In this document: positions 42,416-52,378 of the stretch, piece by piece
Position numbering within the stretch: the first letter of the stretch is position 1
Layout of the letters: every line of letters starts with the position of its first letter
From: an uncultured Desulfovibrio sp.
GTDB lineage: Bacteria; Desulfobacterota; Desulfovibrionia; Desulfovibrionales; Desulfovibrionaceae
DNA length: 64,000 nucleotides
Reading direction: 5' to 3'
NCBI GenBank assembly: GCA_910587035.1
Contig: CAJUMQ010000010.1
Location: 17,734 to 81,733 of the forward strand
Position numbers and translations under genes: made by a program
Notes under the pieces: generated by a model
Seen by the model: only the letters and a program-made list of their open reading frames with translations
Databases searched by the model: none
What the model was told of the DNA's origin: nothing

Positions 42416-45400
42416 TCAGAGCCTTTTGCTCAACACGGCCAGACGCGCGGCCCTGGCATTGCCATAGCGCCAGCGCCACCATATTCTGCGCATATGCACG
42501 CGCCATCTGTCAAGGCAAAGATAGACAACAGGAGTCGTATAGAGGGTCAAAAGCTGACTCAGAATGAGGCCGCCCATTATGGTCACGCCAAGAGGCTGGC
42601 GGATTTCCGCGCCGTCGCCATGACCAAGGGCAAGAGGCACCGCGCCCATGACGGCTGCCGCCGTGGTCATCATGATGGGCCGAAAACGCAGCAGGCAGGC
42701 CTCATGGATGGCATGTTGCGGGCCAATGCGCCTGGTCCGCTGTGTCTCCAGCGCAAAATCTATCATCATGATGGCATTTTTCTTGACTATGCCAGCCAGC
42801 AAAAGCACCCCTATGAGGGCAATGACGCTGAACTCCATGCCGCAAAGCATGAGGGCCAGAAGCGCGCCCACACCGGCGGATGGCAAGGTTGAAAGAATGG
42901 TGAGGGGGTGAACCAGGCTTTCATACAGAATGCCCAGCACGATATACAGGGCGGCAATGGCGGCCAAAATCATGATCACCTGGTTACGCATGGTATCGGT
43001 GAACATTTTGGCTGTGCCCTGAAAGCTGCCCACAATATCTGCGGGCATGCCTATCTTCACCCTTGTATTGAGAATGGCCTCCCGAGCCTGGGACAGGGAT
43101 GTGCCTGGATCGATATTGAATGAAATTGTCACTGCTGCGAACTGCCCCTGATGCGCCACGGAAAGCGGCGCGAAACCTGGGGCCACGGTAGCCACGGACA
43201 GCAGGGGCACCAGCCCGTCCCGCCCTGGCAGATAGACCTTTTCCAGAGCGCTGGCATCATTGAGCCAGTCGCTGTCGTATTCCAGCACTACCCTGTACTG
43301 GTTCTTGTCCCGATAAATTGTGGAGACCTGCCTCTGGCCAAAGGCATTGTTCAGGGCATCATCCACAGAACGCATGGTTACACCCAGACGGGAGAGGGCA
43401 TCGCGGTTGACTGTGAGCATAGTCTGCAGGCCACGTTCCTCTATGTCGCTGTCCACATCCTTGAACAAAGGCTCGGCCGCCAGGGCCGCCTGCAGCTTGC
43501 GCCCCCATTCCCGCAGGGCATCGAGATCATCTGCCTGGAGGGTGTATTGATAGGTCGAGCGCGATGAGCGGCCGCCCATCATTATGTCCTGCGCCGGCGA
43601 GAGAAATATTCTCAGGCCAGGCTCGGAGGACAATTTGCCACGCAATCTGGCAATCACCCCCTGGGCGCTAATTTTGCGCTCCTCAAGGGGTTTCAGTGCT
43701 ATGAATACTCCGCCACCGGCCCTGGCACCGGAGATATGTGCGGAAACCTGCTCCACTGCCGGATCCGAGCGGATGGCATTGACCAAATTCTCCAGTTTGC
43801 CGACTATGGCCTGATAGGAGGAGCTCTGGTCCGCCCTTATGCCCCCCATGATCACTCCCGTATCCTGCTGGGGAAAAAACCCTTTGGGAATTATCACATA
43901 CAGCCACACATTGCAGCCAATGACAGCCAGCAGGGCCAGCATGGTCAGGCGCGGGTGGGCAAGCACATGCTCCAGACTGCGGGCATAGGCATTCTGCATG
44001 CCGGTGAGAGCCTTGCCCCAGATTATGCCAATTCTGGTGAACAGCCGGGCAATGGGACGCAGCCCACCCCTGCGCAGGGCAAGCAAGTTTTTTTTGCGTC
44101 TTTCCAGCTGGCCGGCATGGGGCCTGAGCACATGGGCGCACATCATGGGCGTGGTGGTTAGGGAAACAAGCATGGAGACGAGCACCGCCGCAGTGAGTAC
44201 TACGGCAAATTCGCGGAAAAGCCGCCCTATCACTCCGCCCATGAAGACAATGGGCGCAAATACAGCCACAAGGGAGAGGGATATGGAGATGACCGTAAAG
44301 CCAACTTCCCTTGCTCCGCGCAGGGCCGCCCGCATGGGGCTCTCCCCCAGTTCCAGGCGGCGCACAATATTCTCCAGCACAACTATGGCGTCATCCACCA
44401 CAAAACCGGTGGAGACGGTAAGAGCCATCAGCGAAAGATTGTCCAGACTGTAGCCGCAGAGATACATTACTCCAAATGTGGCCACCAGGGACACGGGCGC
44501 CGCCACAGCAGGTATGGCGGTTGCCCGCGTGTTGCGCAAAAAGAGAAAGGTCACCAGCACAACCAGAGCCATGGCCAGTATCAGGCTTTTTTCCACTTCC
44601 CGCAATGATGCGCGGATGGTAAGGGAGCGATCCATACGCACGGACAATGTGGCGCTTTCCGGCAGCCAGGAGGCCAGCTGCGGCAGCATGTCCTTGACGC
44701 GATCCACAGTTTCGATAATGTTCGCGCCTGGCGCGCGAAAGACTATCAGCAGAATGGCCGGGCTGCCATTGGCCAGGGCCATGTTGCGCACATTCTGAGA
44801 GGAATCGACCACTCTTGCGACATCCGACAGGCGAATAAATCCATCATCCTTGCGGGCCACAATGATTGATTCATAGTCCGCAGCCTTGCCCAGCTGGTCA
44901 TTTGCTCCCACAAGCCACATCTGGTCATCATTTTCAAAAAGCCCCTTGGGCAGATACGAGTTTGCGCCCCTGAGCGCCTGGCGCACATCATCCATGGTTA
45001 TGCCAAGGCGGTTGACAGCATCGGGGATGGCCTCCACCCGCACGGCCGGCAGCGCGCCGCCGCCCACTGTCACCTCACCTACCCCCGGTATTTGCGAAAT
45101 TTTCTGCGCCAGCACAGTGGAGGCGGCATCATAGAGCTGCGCCCGGCTGAGAACATCTGATGTGATGGAGAGAATCATGATGGGCGCGCCGGCAGGGTTT
45201 ACCTTGCGGTAGGAGGGGTTTGAGGGCATTGTCGGCAGGGTTGAGCGGGCAGCGTTGATGGCAGCCTGCACATCCCTGGCCGCCCCGTCAATGTCCCGAT
45301 CCAGATCGAACTGCAGCACAACATTGCTTGAGCCCAGGCTGCTGTTAGATGTCATCTCCGTAACGCCGGCGATTCTGCCCAGGGCGCGCTCCAGGGGTGT

Positions 45401-45643
45401 GGCCACCGTGGCCGCCATGGTTTCCGGAGATGCGCCGGGCATGCTGGCCCTGGCCACCACAACAGGGAAATCCACCTGCGGCAGTGGCGCAACCGGCAGC
45501 AGATAGAAGGAGATTATGCCGGAAAGAGCCACCGCCAGGGTGAGCAATGTTGTGGCCACAGGGCGCCTGATGAAGGGGGCGGAAATGTTCAGGGGCAGAA
45601 ATTCCGGCCCGAATCTGCGTTTTTTGCCGCCATCATCCGACAT
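42416..45643 (-). CDS. mdtC: RND multidrug efflux pump subunit MdtC-like
   Basis: A 1075-residue inner-membrane RND transporter. The sequence LPVAPLPQVDFPVVVARASMPG and SPETMAATVATPLERALGRIAG with DRDIDGAARDVQAAINAA match MdtC. The relay residues are TGFVVDDAIVVLENIV (TM4) and GIVKKNAIMMIDFAL (TM10). MdtB and MdtC together form the B2C trimer in E. coli. The frame extends 23 codons further, but ATG 45643 has GGAGAG and overlaps the mdtB stop by 11 bases. It is the last gene of mdtABC. Confidence 0.93.
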   Translation of the reverse strand: MSDDGGKKRRFGPEFLPLNISAPFIRRPVATTLLTLAVALSGIISFYLLPVAPLPQVDFPVVVARASMPGASPETMAATVATPLERALGRIAGVTEMTSNSSLGSSNVVLQFDLDRDIDGAARDVQAAINAARSTLPTMPSNPSYRKVNPAGAPIMILSITSDVLSRAQLYDAASTVLAQKISQIPGVGEVTVGGGALPAVRVEAIPDAVNRLGITMDDVRQALRGANSYLPKGLFENDDQMWLVGANDQLGKAADYESIIVARKDDGFIRLSDVARVVDSSQNVRNMALANGSPAILLIVFRAPGANIIETVDRVKDMLPQLASWLPESATLSVRMDRSLTIRASLREVEKSLILAMALVVLVTFLFLRNTRATAIPAVAAPVSLVATFGVMYLCGYSLDNLSLMALTVSTGFVVDDAIVVLENIVRRLELGESPMRAALRGAREVGFTVISISLSLVAVFAPIVFMGGVIGRLFREFAVVLTAAVLVSMLVSLTTTPMMCAHVLRPHAGQLERRKKNLLALRRGGLRPIARLFTRIGIIWGKALTGMQNAYARSLEHVLAHPRLTMLALLAVIGCNVWLYVIIPKGFFPQQDTGVIMGGIRADQSSSYQAIVGKLENLVNAIRSDPAVEQVSAHISGARAGGGVFIALKPLEERKISAQGVIARLRGKLSSEPGLRIFLSPAQDIMMGGRSSRSTYQYTLQADDLDALREWGRKLQAALAAEPLFKDVDSDIEERGLQTMLTVNRDALSRLGVTMRSVDDALNNAFGQRQVSTIYRDKNQYRVVLEYDSDWLNDASALEKVYLPGRDGLVPLLSVATVAPGFAPLSVAHQGQFAAVTISFNIDPGTSLSQAREAILNTRVKIGMPADIVGSFQGTAKMFTDTMRNQVIMILAAIAALYIVLGILYESLVHPLTILSTLPSAGVGALLALMLCGMEFSVIALIGVLLLAGIVKKNAIMMIDFALETQRTRRIGPQHAIHEACLLRFRPIMMTTAAAVMGAVPLALGHGDGAEIRQPLGVTIMGGLILSQLLTLYTTPVVYLCLDRWRVHMRRIWWRWRYGNARAARLAVLSKRL

Positions 45644-48600
45644 TTGTCTCTCCATCCGCAGCTTCCTCTCCCCTGCCGCGCCATTGCCGTATCCTTGCGC
45701 TAAGGCGATCAAACCACAAATAAATCACGGGGGTGGTAAACAGGGTCAGAGCCTGGCTGGCGATGAGTCCGCCCACCATGGTGACGCCCAGGGGACGCCT
45801 GAGCTCCGCGCCCATGCCCCAGCCAATCATCAGGGGGAGCGCCCCCAGCAATGCGGCCATTGTAGTCATCAATATGGGCCGCAGGCGCAAGAGACAGGCC
45901 TGGTGAATGGCATCCAGTGGCGCCTTGCCGCCGTTTCGCTCCGCATCCAGCGCAAAGTCAATCATCATGATGGCGTTTTTCTTGACTATGCCTATGAGCA
46001 GAATAATTCCGATTATGCCCACCACCCCCAGCTCCATGCGCGCCACCAGCAATGCCAGCAGGGCGCCCACACCTGCCGAGGGCAAAGTCGAGAGTATTGT
46101 CAGGGGATGAATATAGCTTTCATAAAGCACACCAAGAACAATATACATGGTGATGATGGCCGCGAGTATTAGCCAGACCTGATTGTCCGCGGATGCGGAA
46201 TAGGCATGGGCCGCCCCCTGGAACTGCGTGCGCAGGGCTGGCGGCAGCCCTGCCCTGGCCTCTGCCGCCATGACGGCCGCCACTGCCGCGCCGAGAGAAT
46301 AACCGTCGGCTACATTAAAAGATATGGTCGCCACGGGAAACTGCCCCTGGCGCGCTATGGAAAGCCTGGCTGCCTTCTCCTCCACTTTTGCAATGCTCGT
46401 CAAGGGCACAGGTTCGCCATCCGCCCCCTTGACAAATATGTTTTCAATGTCGCCAGGACTGCCGCGAAACTCCGGAGCTGTCTCCAGCACAACCTTGTAC
46501 TGGTTTGTCTGGGTGAAAATTGTGGAGATAAGTCTCTGGCCCAGCGCGTCATAAAGCGCATTGTCAATTTCCTGCATGCTGATGCCCAGCCTTGAGGCCG
46601 CATCCCTGTTGACATTGAGCCATGCCACGCGGCCTGGAGACTGAAAATCGCTGGCCACCATATCAAGGGCTGGCTCCTTTTGCAGATCCTCCATCACACG
46701 GGGAATCCATTCCTCCAGCTGTTCGGCATTCAGGGCCTCAATGGTGAACTGGTACTGGGTGCGCGAAACCCTGTCCTCTATTGTCAGATCCTGCACAGGC
46801 TGGATGTAGGCGGTGATGCCGGGCAAATTGGCCATGGCCGCCATAAGTCTCGCGGCTATGGCCGGCGCGCGCGCGTCCCTGTCCTCCAGCGGCTTGAGCG
46901 AAACGGTAAAGCGCGATGTGCCCACACTCTGATTGATGCCATCCACGCCGACAAAAAAAATGGCGTCCTCAACAGCCGGGTCAGCCATTATGACCTTTGC
47001 CAGCTCCTCCTGGCGGCGGCTGATGCCGGCAAAGGAGGCATCCTGCGGGCCTTCCACCACGCCCTGCAGAACGCCTGTGTCCTGCACGGGAAAAAAGCCC
47101 TTGGGCGTCACGACATAGAGAAAGACAGTCAATATCATGGTGAACACGGCCACGGCCAGAATAAATCCCTGATGCGCGAACACCCAATGCAGGCATCTGT
47201 CATACCAGGCCAGCAGTTTTTTGAAAAACAGCCCATCCTCAGGTGATTTGTGGTCGCCGCGCAGCATCACAGCGCAAAGCATGGGTGTCAGGGTGAGGGA
47301 GACCACGGCCGATATGAGTATGGTGACCGCAAGGGTGACCGCGAACTCGCGGAAAAGCCGCCCCACCACATCCCCCATGAACAGTAGGGGAATGAGCACG
47401 GCAACCAGGGAGATGGTCAGGGATATGATGGTAAAACCGATCTGCCCGGCGCCCACAAGGGCGGCCTGCACCGGTTTTTCGCCTGCCTCCAGATAGCGGC
47501 TGATGTTTTCAATGACAACTATGGCGTCATCCACAACAAAACCGGTGGCAATGACAAGGGCCATAAGCGTGAGGTTGTTAAGAGAATATCCGGCCAGATG
47601 CATAATGCCAAAAGAGCCTACCAGAGAGAGGGGCACGGCCAGGGCGGGAATGATGGTGGCGCTGGCATTGCGCAAAAAAAGCCAGATGACAAAAATGACC
47701 AGGCCTATGGACAGCAGCAGCTCAAACTCAACATCGTGAACTGTGGCGCGTATGGTCACTGTGCGATCTGTGACAATGCGCACGCTCATATTGCCAGGCA
47801 GGGTCTCCTCCAGCTGGGGCAGGAGAGCGCTGACACTGTCAGCCACATTGATCACATTGGCCCCAGGCTGCCTCTGCACGGAGAGGACTATGGCGGGGCT
47901 GAATATCTCCTTGCCGGAATCATCCCTTGCGGCCACAAATGCGGCCAGGCGCGCATTTTCGGCACCATCCACAACATTTGCCACATCCTCCAGCCTGAGT
48001 GGGGAGCCGTCCTTGTAGCCAATTATGGTGCGCGCATAATCCCTGGCGGAATCCAGCTGATCGTTGGCGTCTATGGTGCTTGCCCTCAGGGGGCCGTCAA
48101 AACTGCCCTTGGCGCCATTGACATTGGTGGAGGCTATGGCAGAGCGGATGTCAGCCATGGTCAGGCCAACGCCAGCCAATGCGCGGGGATTCACCTGGAT
48201 GCGCACAGCCGGCCTCTGGCCGCCGGAGAGAGTGACCAGCCCTACCCCGGGCAGCTGGGATATTTTCTGGGCCAGCCTGGTATCCACAAGATCCTCCAGC
48301 TTTGTCAGAGGAATGGCATCGCTGGTGGCGGCTATGGTGATGATGGGCGGATCAGCCGGGTTTACCTTGTTGTAAACAGGCGGATTTGGGAGATCGCCAG
48401 GCAGAAGATTGGCAGCGGAGTTGATGGCGGCCTGCACCTCCTGCTCCGCCACATCCAGCTCTATGGAGAGATCAAACTGCAGGGTAATCACCGATGCGCC
48501 GGCAGACGATAACGAGCTCATCTGCACCAGCCCGGGCATGACGCCAAACTGGCGCTCCAGAGGCGCTGTGACCACAGCGGAAATGACATCCGGCGAAGCG

Positions 48601-48758
48601 CCAGGATAGAGCGTCTGCACCTGAATGGTGGGATAGTCAATCTGCGGCAATGCAGCCACAGGCAGATAGCGCCAGGCCAGCAGGCCGGAGAGCAGCAGAG
48701 CCACCATCAGCAGGGATGTGGCAATGGGCCGAAGGATAAAAATACGGGAGATGTTCAT
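45633..48758 (-). CDS. mdtB: RND multidrug efflux pump subunit MdtB-like
   Basis: A 1041-residue inner-membrane RND transporter. MNISRIFILRPIATSLLMVAL and LPQIDYPTIQVQTLYPGAS with LLPGDLPNPPVYNKVNPADP are MdtB hallmarks. Relay residues are in TGFVVDDAIVVIENIS and GIVKKNAIMMIDFALDA. It sits between mdtA (41 bases upstream) and mdtC, with an 11-base overlap at its end. No outer-membrane channel is in the operon, so it must borrow a TolC-type duct, perhaps the OprM-like protein at 27215-28735. Confidence 0.94.
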   Translation of the reverse strand: MNISRIFILRPIATSLLMVALLLSGLLAWRYLPVAALPQIDYPTIQVQTLYPGASPDVISAVVTAPLERQFGVMPGLVQMSSLSSAGASVITLQFDLSIELDVAEQEVQAAINSAANLLPGDLPNPPVYNKVNPADPPIITIAATSDAIPLTKLEDLVDTRLAQKISQLPGVGLVTLSGGQRPAVRIQVNPRALAGVGLTMADIRSAIASTNVNGAKGSFDGPLRASTIDANDQLDSARDYARTIIGYKDGSPLRLEDVANVVDGAENARLAAFVAARDDSGKEIFSPAIVLSVQRQPGANVINVADSVSALLPQLEETLPGNMSVRIVTDRTVTIRATVHDVEFELLLSIGLVIFVIWLFLRNASATIIPALAVPLSLVGSFGIMHLAGYSLNNLTLMALVIATGFVVDDAIVVIENISRYLEAGEKPVQAALVGAGQIGFTIISLTISLVAVLIPLLFMGDVVGRLFREFAVTLAVTILISAVVSLTLTPMLCAVMLRGDHKSPEDGLFFKKLLAWYDRCLHWVFAHQGFILAVAVFTMILTVFLYVVTPKGFFPVQDTGVLQGVVEGPQDASFAGISRRQEELAKVIMADPAVEDAIFFVGVDGINQSVGTSRFTVSLKPLEDRDARAPAIAARLMAAMANLPGITAYIQPVQDLTIEDRVSRTQYQFTIEALNAEQLEEWIPRVMEDLQKEPALDMVASDFQSPGRVAWLNVNRDAASRLGISMQEIDNALYDALGQRLISTIFTQTNQYKVVLETAPEFRGSPGDIENIFVKGADGEPVPLTSIAKVEEKAARLSIARQGQFPVATISFNVADGYSLGAAVAAVMAAEARAGLPPALRTQFQGAAHAYSASADNQVWLILAAIITMYIVLGVLYESYIHPLTILSTLPSAGVGALLALLVARMELGVVGIIGIILLIGIVKKNAIMMIDFALDAERNGGKAPLDAIHQACLLRLRPILMTTMAALLGALPLMIGWGMGAELRRPLGVTMVGGLIASQALTLFTTPVIYLWFDRLSARIRQWRGRGEEAADGETNVG

Positions 48759-48799
48759 CGCGGAAACATTAAATAAAAATTACACGGCATTATCCCGGC

Positions 48800-50038
48800 C
48801 TATTCCGTCTGCATGTCCGCTGCCTGATCAGGCGGCTCATCGGCCATGGCATCCGGCGTTTCCATGGTGGCCGCGATGCGCACCGGAATGCCATCGCGCA
48901 AACGATCCACGCCATCCACCACCACAAGCTCGCCGGCGGCTATGCCCTTGTCGATAATCTGCAGCTCGCCATAGACAATCCCTGGCACAACCTGGCGAAA
49001 TTCCGCCCTGTCCGTCTTTTCGCCGTCTTTTTCCACGGACTGGATGACATAGCAGTAAGATCCCTTTGAACCCAGCTGCACTGCCGCCTGGGGCACAGTG
49101 ACGGCATCTGGTATCACGCGGACCAGCAGCCTGGCATTTACGAACTGGTTGGGAAAAAGGGCATCATCGGCATTGGGGAAACTGGCCTTGAGCCTGACTG
49201 TGCCAGTGGCGGAATCAATCCTGTTGTCAATGGAGACCAGCCGCCCCACGCCAAGCAGCCTGGCATCGCTCCTGTCCCAGGCCTGAACTTCCAGGGGGGG
49301 CATGGCGGGATCCTTTTCCCTCTCTCTCAGGGCCGTGGTCACAAGAGGCAGCTGGGCCTCCGGCAGGGTGAAAATCACATCACAGGGGGATGTCTCCGTT
49401 ATGCGCACCAGACCATTGCTGTCATTGGCCTTTATCTGATTGCCCTCATCCACCGCACGCAAACCAAGCCTGCCGCTGGCTGGCGCTGTTATGCGGCTGT
49501 ACTCCACCTGCAGCCGGGCCGCGTCCACAGCGGCTTCATCGGCAGCCACAGAGCCCTGGTACTGGCGCACAAGGGCTCTCTGATTCTCATACTGCTGGGC
49601 GGCAATGAAATCACCTTTGGCAAGTTTTTCATAGCGGGCAAGGTCGCGCCTGGCATTGTCCAGCTGGGCCTTGTCCTTGAGCAGATTGCCCTGCGCCTGC
49701 TCCAGGGAGGCCTTAAAAGGCCGGGGATCAATCTCGGCCAGCAGGTCGCCGGCCTTCACCCTTTGGCCATCCGTAAAATGCAGCTTCAGCAGCTGGCCAT
49801 CCACACGGCTTTGCACCAGCACATCGCTTGATGGCGCCACGGTGCCAAGGCCATTGAGAAAATGGGGCACATTCTGAACTTTGGCGGCCGCAACACGCAC
49901 AGGGGCAATCTCCCCTTGCGGCATGGGCTTTTTGGCGCCCGGCCCAAAAAAGTGCCAGACGCAATATGCGGCAACAATAAACGCGCCAGCATAAAGCAGA
50001 TACCGGATGGATTTTGTATTTTTTTTGGCAGGAGACAT
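48800..50038 (-). CDS. mdtA: RND efflux periplasmic adaptor MdtA-like
   Basis: A 412-residue adaptor with an uncleaved N-terminal membrane anchor (YLLYAGAFIVAAYCVWHFF) after a Lys-rich start MSPAKKNTKSIR. Lipoyl halves: LHFTDGQRVKAGDLLAEIDP and YSRITAPASGRLGLRAVDEG. The segment DSATGTVRLKASFPNADDAL, with LFPNQFVNARLLV, is MdtA-like. The tail after about 385 is acidic. The start ATG 50038 has only a weak site. First gene of mdtABC, whose E. coli counterpart exports novobiocin and bile salts and is controlled by BaeR; no such regulator is in this window. Confidence 0.92.
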   Translation of the reverse strand: MSPAKKNTKSIRYLLYAGAFIVAAYCVWHFFGPGAKKPMPQGEIAPVRVAAAKVQNVPHFLNGLGTVAPSSDVLVQSRVDGQLLKLHFTDGQRVKAGDLLAEIDPRPFKASLEQAQGNLLKDKAQLDNARRDLARYEKLAKGDFIAAQQYENQRALVRQYQGSVAADEAAVDAARLQVEYSRITAPASGRLGLRAVDEGNQIKANDSNGLVRITETSPCDVIFTLPEAQLPLVTTALREREKDPAMPPLEVQAWDRSDARLLGVGRLVSIDNRIDSATGTVRLKASFPNADDALFPNQFVNARLLVRVIPDAVTVPQAAVQLGSKGSYCYVIQSVEKDGEKTDRAEFRQVVPGIVYGELQIIDKGIAAGELVVVDGVDRLRDGIPVRIAATMETPDAMADEPPDQAADMQTE

Positions 50039-50335
50039 AGGCGGATATGGCGCAAAACGCCCTTTATACGAAAAAGGAAAACTGCCGGGCGCCAGGGGCT
50101 GGCGCGATTGTACGCAGGCCCGATTTCAACACTTTGGCGGGATTGCCAATATAAAGGCGGCAAAGTATTATTACTGCCCGAAATAAATATAAAAATTAAA
50201 ATCTCCTTTGTCCAGCAGTCCAGTCCGCTCCACTCGTTCAGGCAGCAGCCATAAATATATATTCAATATTTATGATTAATATAGTTACCGCCAAATATGC
50301 TGCGTATATGCAATGTAAAAATAAATGGAATTAAA
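50039..50335. other. Intergenic region between divergent mdtA and methyltransferase
   Basis: This 297-base gap separates two divergent genes. The left 120 bases have the base composition of the neighbouring mdt genes. From about 50160 the sequence turns abruptly AT-rich and stays so through the methyltransferase, which suggests a transfer junction near here. I see no terminal repeat, tRNA or attachment site, and no further gene. Confidence 0.45.
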
Positions 50336-51526
50336 ATGAAGCATAAAGTTATTAAAGGAGATAATTTATATATATTGCAATCTAAATATATGTCCAGTTA
50401 CATTAATAAAATAAAGCTGATATATATAGATCCACCTTATAACACCAGAAAATCAAAAACTTATCAGGACAATCTTGAGTTATGTGTTTGGGAAAATGAG
50501 ATTTCTACTGTATTAATGTCACTTTACTCTTACCTTAAACAAGATGGGGTGATTTTTATAAGCATAGATGATAATGAATATGCCCAGCTCAAGCTCTTAT
50601 GCGACAGAATATTTGGCAGAAACAATTTTGCTGGCACTTTCATAACCAGGCAGGCACAGAGGAGCAACAGCAGGCTTATAAACACAGTACATGAATATAT
50701 AATATGCTATGCAAGAGACATTACAAAGCTGCCCAGATTTTCCATCAGGCGCATAAAAATACCTGAACAGAAAAATATGATTAATGATATAATGACCAAG
50801 GTAAAAAGCGAAATGCCCCATGGCATAAAGCGGGCCGAAAGCAGGCTGCATGGGCTGATAAAAGATTATTGCCGCCGGTACAGTATCACATGGCTTAAAA
50901 ATTATAATTGTGTGGATGCAAGAGGGAATGTCTATTTCGCAGCCGACCTGTCAGTGCCAGGGATGCCCCGAGCGGTTGAAATAGAAAAGATTGGTTTGCA
51001 TCTTGAGCCATTACAGACTAGAGGCTGGGTATCGGATAAAAAATTTATTGAATTGCACGAAAAAAAACTGCTTGTGTATCGCAATGGGCGCCCATATCAG
51101 AAAAAATACCTGGTGGATGCAGAGGACAATGCCCCATCCATTCTCAATTTTTATTCCCGCTTTGGCACAAAAGACCTTGAAAGGCTTGGCTTGAAGGATA
51201 TTTTTGACACCCCCAAACCGGTCGAGCTGATAAAATTCCTGATCCGGATAGCCGGGCTTGCAAAGGATGATTATGTCCTGGACTGTTATGGCGGCAGCGG
51301 CACCACCGGACAGGCGGTGCTGGAAATAAATCAGGAGGATGGATCTGATATCGGCTTTATACTGATTCAAAAAAAAGAAATGGTGGCGAAAAACAGCAAG
51401 GCCTTCAAAATCTGCCTGAAATTCCATATTGAGCCGGATATTTCGGAGATTATCAAATTGAGGCTTGCAAGAGTCTGTGAGAAGCTCAAGTCTGGCGACA
51501 ATATTGAATATATTGAAAAGCTCTGA
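50336..51526 (+). CDS. Orphan DNA methyltransferase, type III Mod-like (beta class)
   Basis: A 396-residue S-adenosylmethionine-dependent DNA methyltransferase, probably N6-adenine. Motif IV comes first: IKLIYIDPPYNTRKSKTY; then the Mod-type segment GVIFISIDDNEYAQLKLLCD and IFGRNNFAGTFI; the AdoMet motif I is near the end: VLDCYGGSGTTGQAVLEI. That order (catalytic motif before AdoMet site) defines the beta class. Mod subunits are usually 550-650 residues, so the recognition domain is short. I chose ATG 50336, which gives KVIKGDNLYIL as in Mod proteins. The gene is AT-rich and no Res, restriction or specificity gene is beside it. Confidence 0.85.
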   Translation: MKHKVIKGDNLYILQSKYMSSYINKIKLIYIDPPYNTRKSKTYQDNLELCVWENEISTVLMSLYSYLKQDGVIFISIDDNEYAQLKLLCDRIFGRNNFAGTFITRQAQRSNSRLINTVHEYIICYARDITKLPRFSIRRIKIPEQKNMINDIMTKVKSEMPHGIKRAESRLHGLIKDYCRRYSITWLKNYNCVDARGNVYFAADLSVPGMPRAVEIEKIGLHLEPLQTRGWVSDKKFIELHEKKLLVYRNGRPYQKKYLVDAEDNAPSILNFYSRFGTKDLERLGLKDIFDTPKPVELIKFLIRIAGLAKDDYVLDCYGGSGTTGQAVLEINQEDGSDIGFILIQKKEMVAKNSKAFKICLKFHIEPDISEIIKLRLARVCEKLKSGDNIEYIEKL

Positions 51527-51536
51527 AGCATGGCCA

Positions 51537-51565
51537 TAAAAAAGGCCGGATCCATCTGACCCGGC
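51537..51565 (-). terminator. Terminator of the fliD-fliS operon
   Basis: On the minus strand GCCGG (51560-51564) and CCGGC (51544-51548) form a short GC stem with an 11-base loop, followed by CTTTTTTTAT. A second hairpin (51580-51588 with 51601-51609, TTATCCCCG/CGGGGATAA) lies closer to fliS but lacks a T-run. Confidence 0.6.
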
Positions 51566-51621
51566 TGCCTGTCCTTATGATTATCCCCGCGGCGCATGCC
51601 ACGGGGATAACCTGCCTTGCA

Positions 51622-52236
51622 TCAGGACTGGGCGTAGGCCCCCAGTTTTTTGCCCACACTGGCGGCAGCCGTGCTGAACTGCTGCACATGGGCATGACCT
51701 GGCTGATCGCCAGGGGCCTGCATCTGCATGGCTGTGCGGCCATAGGCGGCCTGGGCATGGGCCCTGGGCGCCATGGGAGCCTGATTCTGGGTTATGGGCT
51801 GCGCGGTCTTGGTCATGGAGCCTGCCGGCTGCATGCGTCCGGCAATCTCGGCCGCCGCGCGCTTGGCCTCCGGCGTCTCCACAATCTGGGCATATGCGCT
51901 GCGAAGGCCAGACAGGATCTGCACCACGCTGTCCAGGGATTCAAGATTCATCTTGAGATTCGCCTGTAGCAGACGGGCTGTGCAAAGCACATACAGATTA
52001 TTGAGATTCGTCGCCAGGCTGCCGCCCTTCTCCAGATTGAGGGAGGCGGAAAGCTCGTTAATAATGTCAATAACCTTGGAAATAAGAATGCCCTTGGCCG
52101 CATAATCCTTGGCCAGCATCTTGTCCCTGGCCTGGGCCAGATAGCGCAGGGCGCCATCATAAAGCATGATCAGCAGCTGGCCTTGATCCGTTGTGCTGAC
52201 CTTGGTTTGAAAGTACGCATTTGCGGCTTTGTTCAT
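51622..52236 (-). CDS. fliS: Flagellar export chaperone FliS with long C-terminal tail
   Basis: A 204-residue protein; the first 130 residues are FliS, the cytoplasmic chaperone that holds flagellin before export. Recognised by MNKAANAYFQTKVSTTDQGQ, LLIMLYDGALRYLAQARDKM, KVIDIINELSASLNLEKGG and LNNLYVLCTARLLQANLKM. The remaining 70 residues are Gln/Ala/Pro/His-rich (QAPMAPRAHAQAAYGRT), absent from typical 125-135-residue FliS. ATG 52236 has AGAGGA at good spacing; an ATG two codons upstream is possible. It follows fliD. Confidence 0.93.
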   Translation of the reverse strand: MNKAANAYFQTKVSTTDQGQLLIMLYDGALRYLAQARDKMLAKDYAAKGILISKVIDIINELSASLNLEKGGSLATNLNNLYVLCTARLLQANLKMNLESLDSVVQILSGLRSAYAQIVETPEAKRAAAEIAGRMQPAGSMTKTAQPITQNQAPMAPRAHAQAAYGRTAMQMQAPGDQPGHAHVQQFSTAAASVGKKLGAYAQS

Positions 52237-52261
52237 ATACATTCCTCTTATGGTTGCATTA

Positions 52262-52275
52262 CCGGCATATGCCGG
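52262..52275. repeat. 14-base palindrome CCGGCATATGCCGG in the fliD-fliS gap
   Basis: A perfect palindrome between fliD and fliS. The same 14 bases form the core of the terminator palindrome at 14070-14083. It could act as an mRNA hairpin or a protein site. Confidence 0.4.
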
Positions 52276-52378
52276 CGCCTTTCAGCCTTTTATCATTGAT
52301 GCCGTGAAATTCCGCATCCCTTGCCTGATTTTGCCCTCCTGCACTGTTGCGGTTTTCAGCAGTTATCGTCTACAAATT

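Noticed and set aside
45516..46172. Rightward open frames opposite the mdtB/mdtC junction
   Set aside because: Shadow frames of two well-identified RND pumps.
50039..51621. Insertion sequence or prophage remnant around the methyltransferase
   Set aside because: I looked for terminal inverted repeats, target-site duplication, integrase or transposase and found none; only composition suggests transfer.
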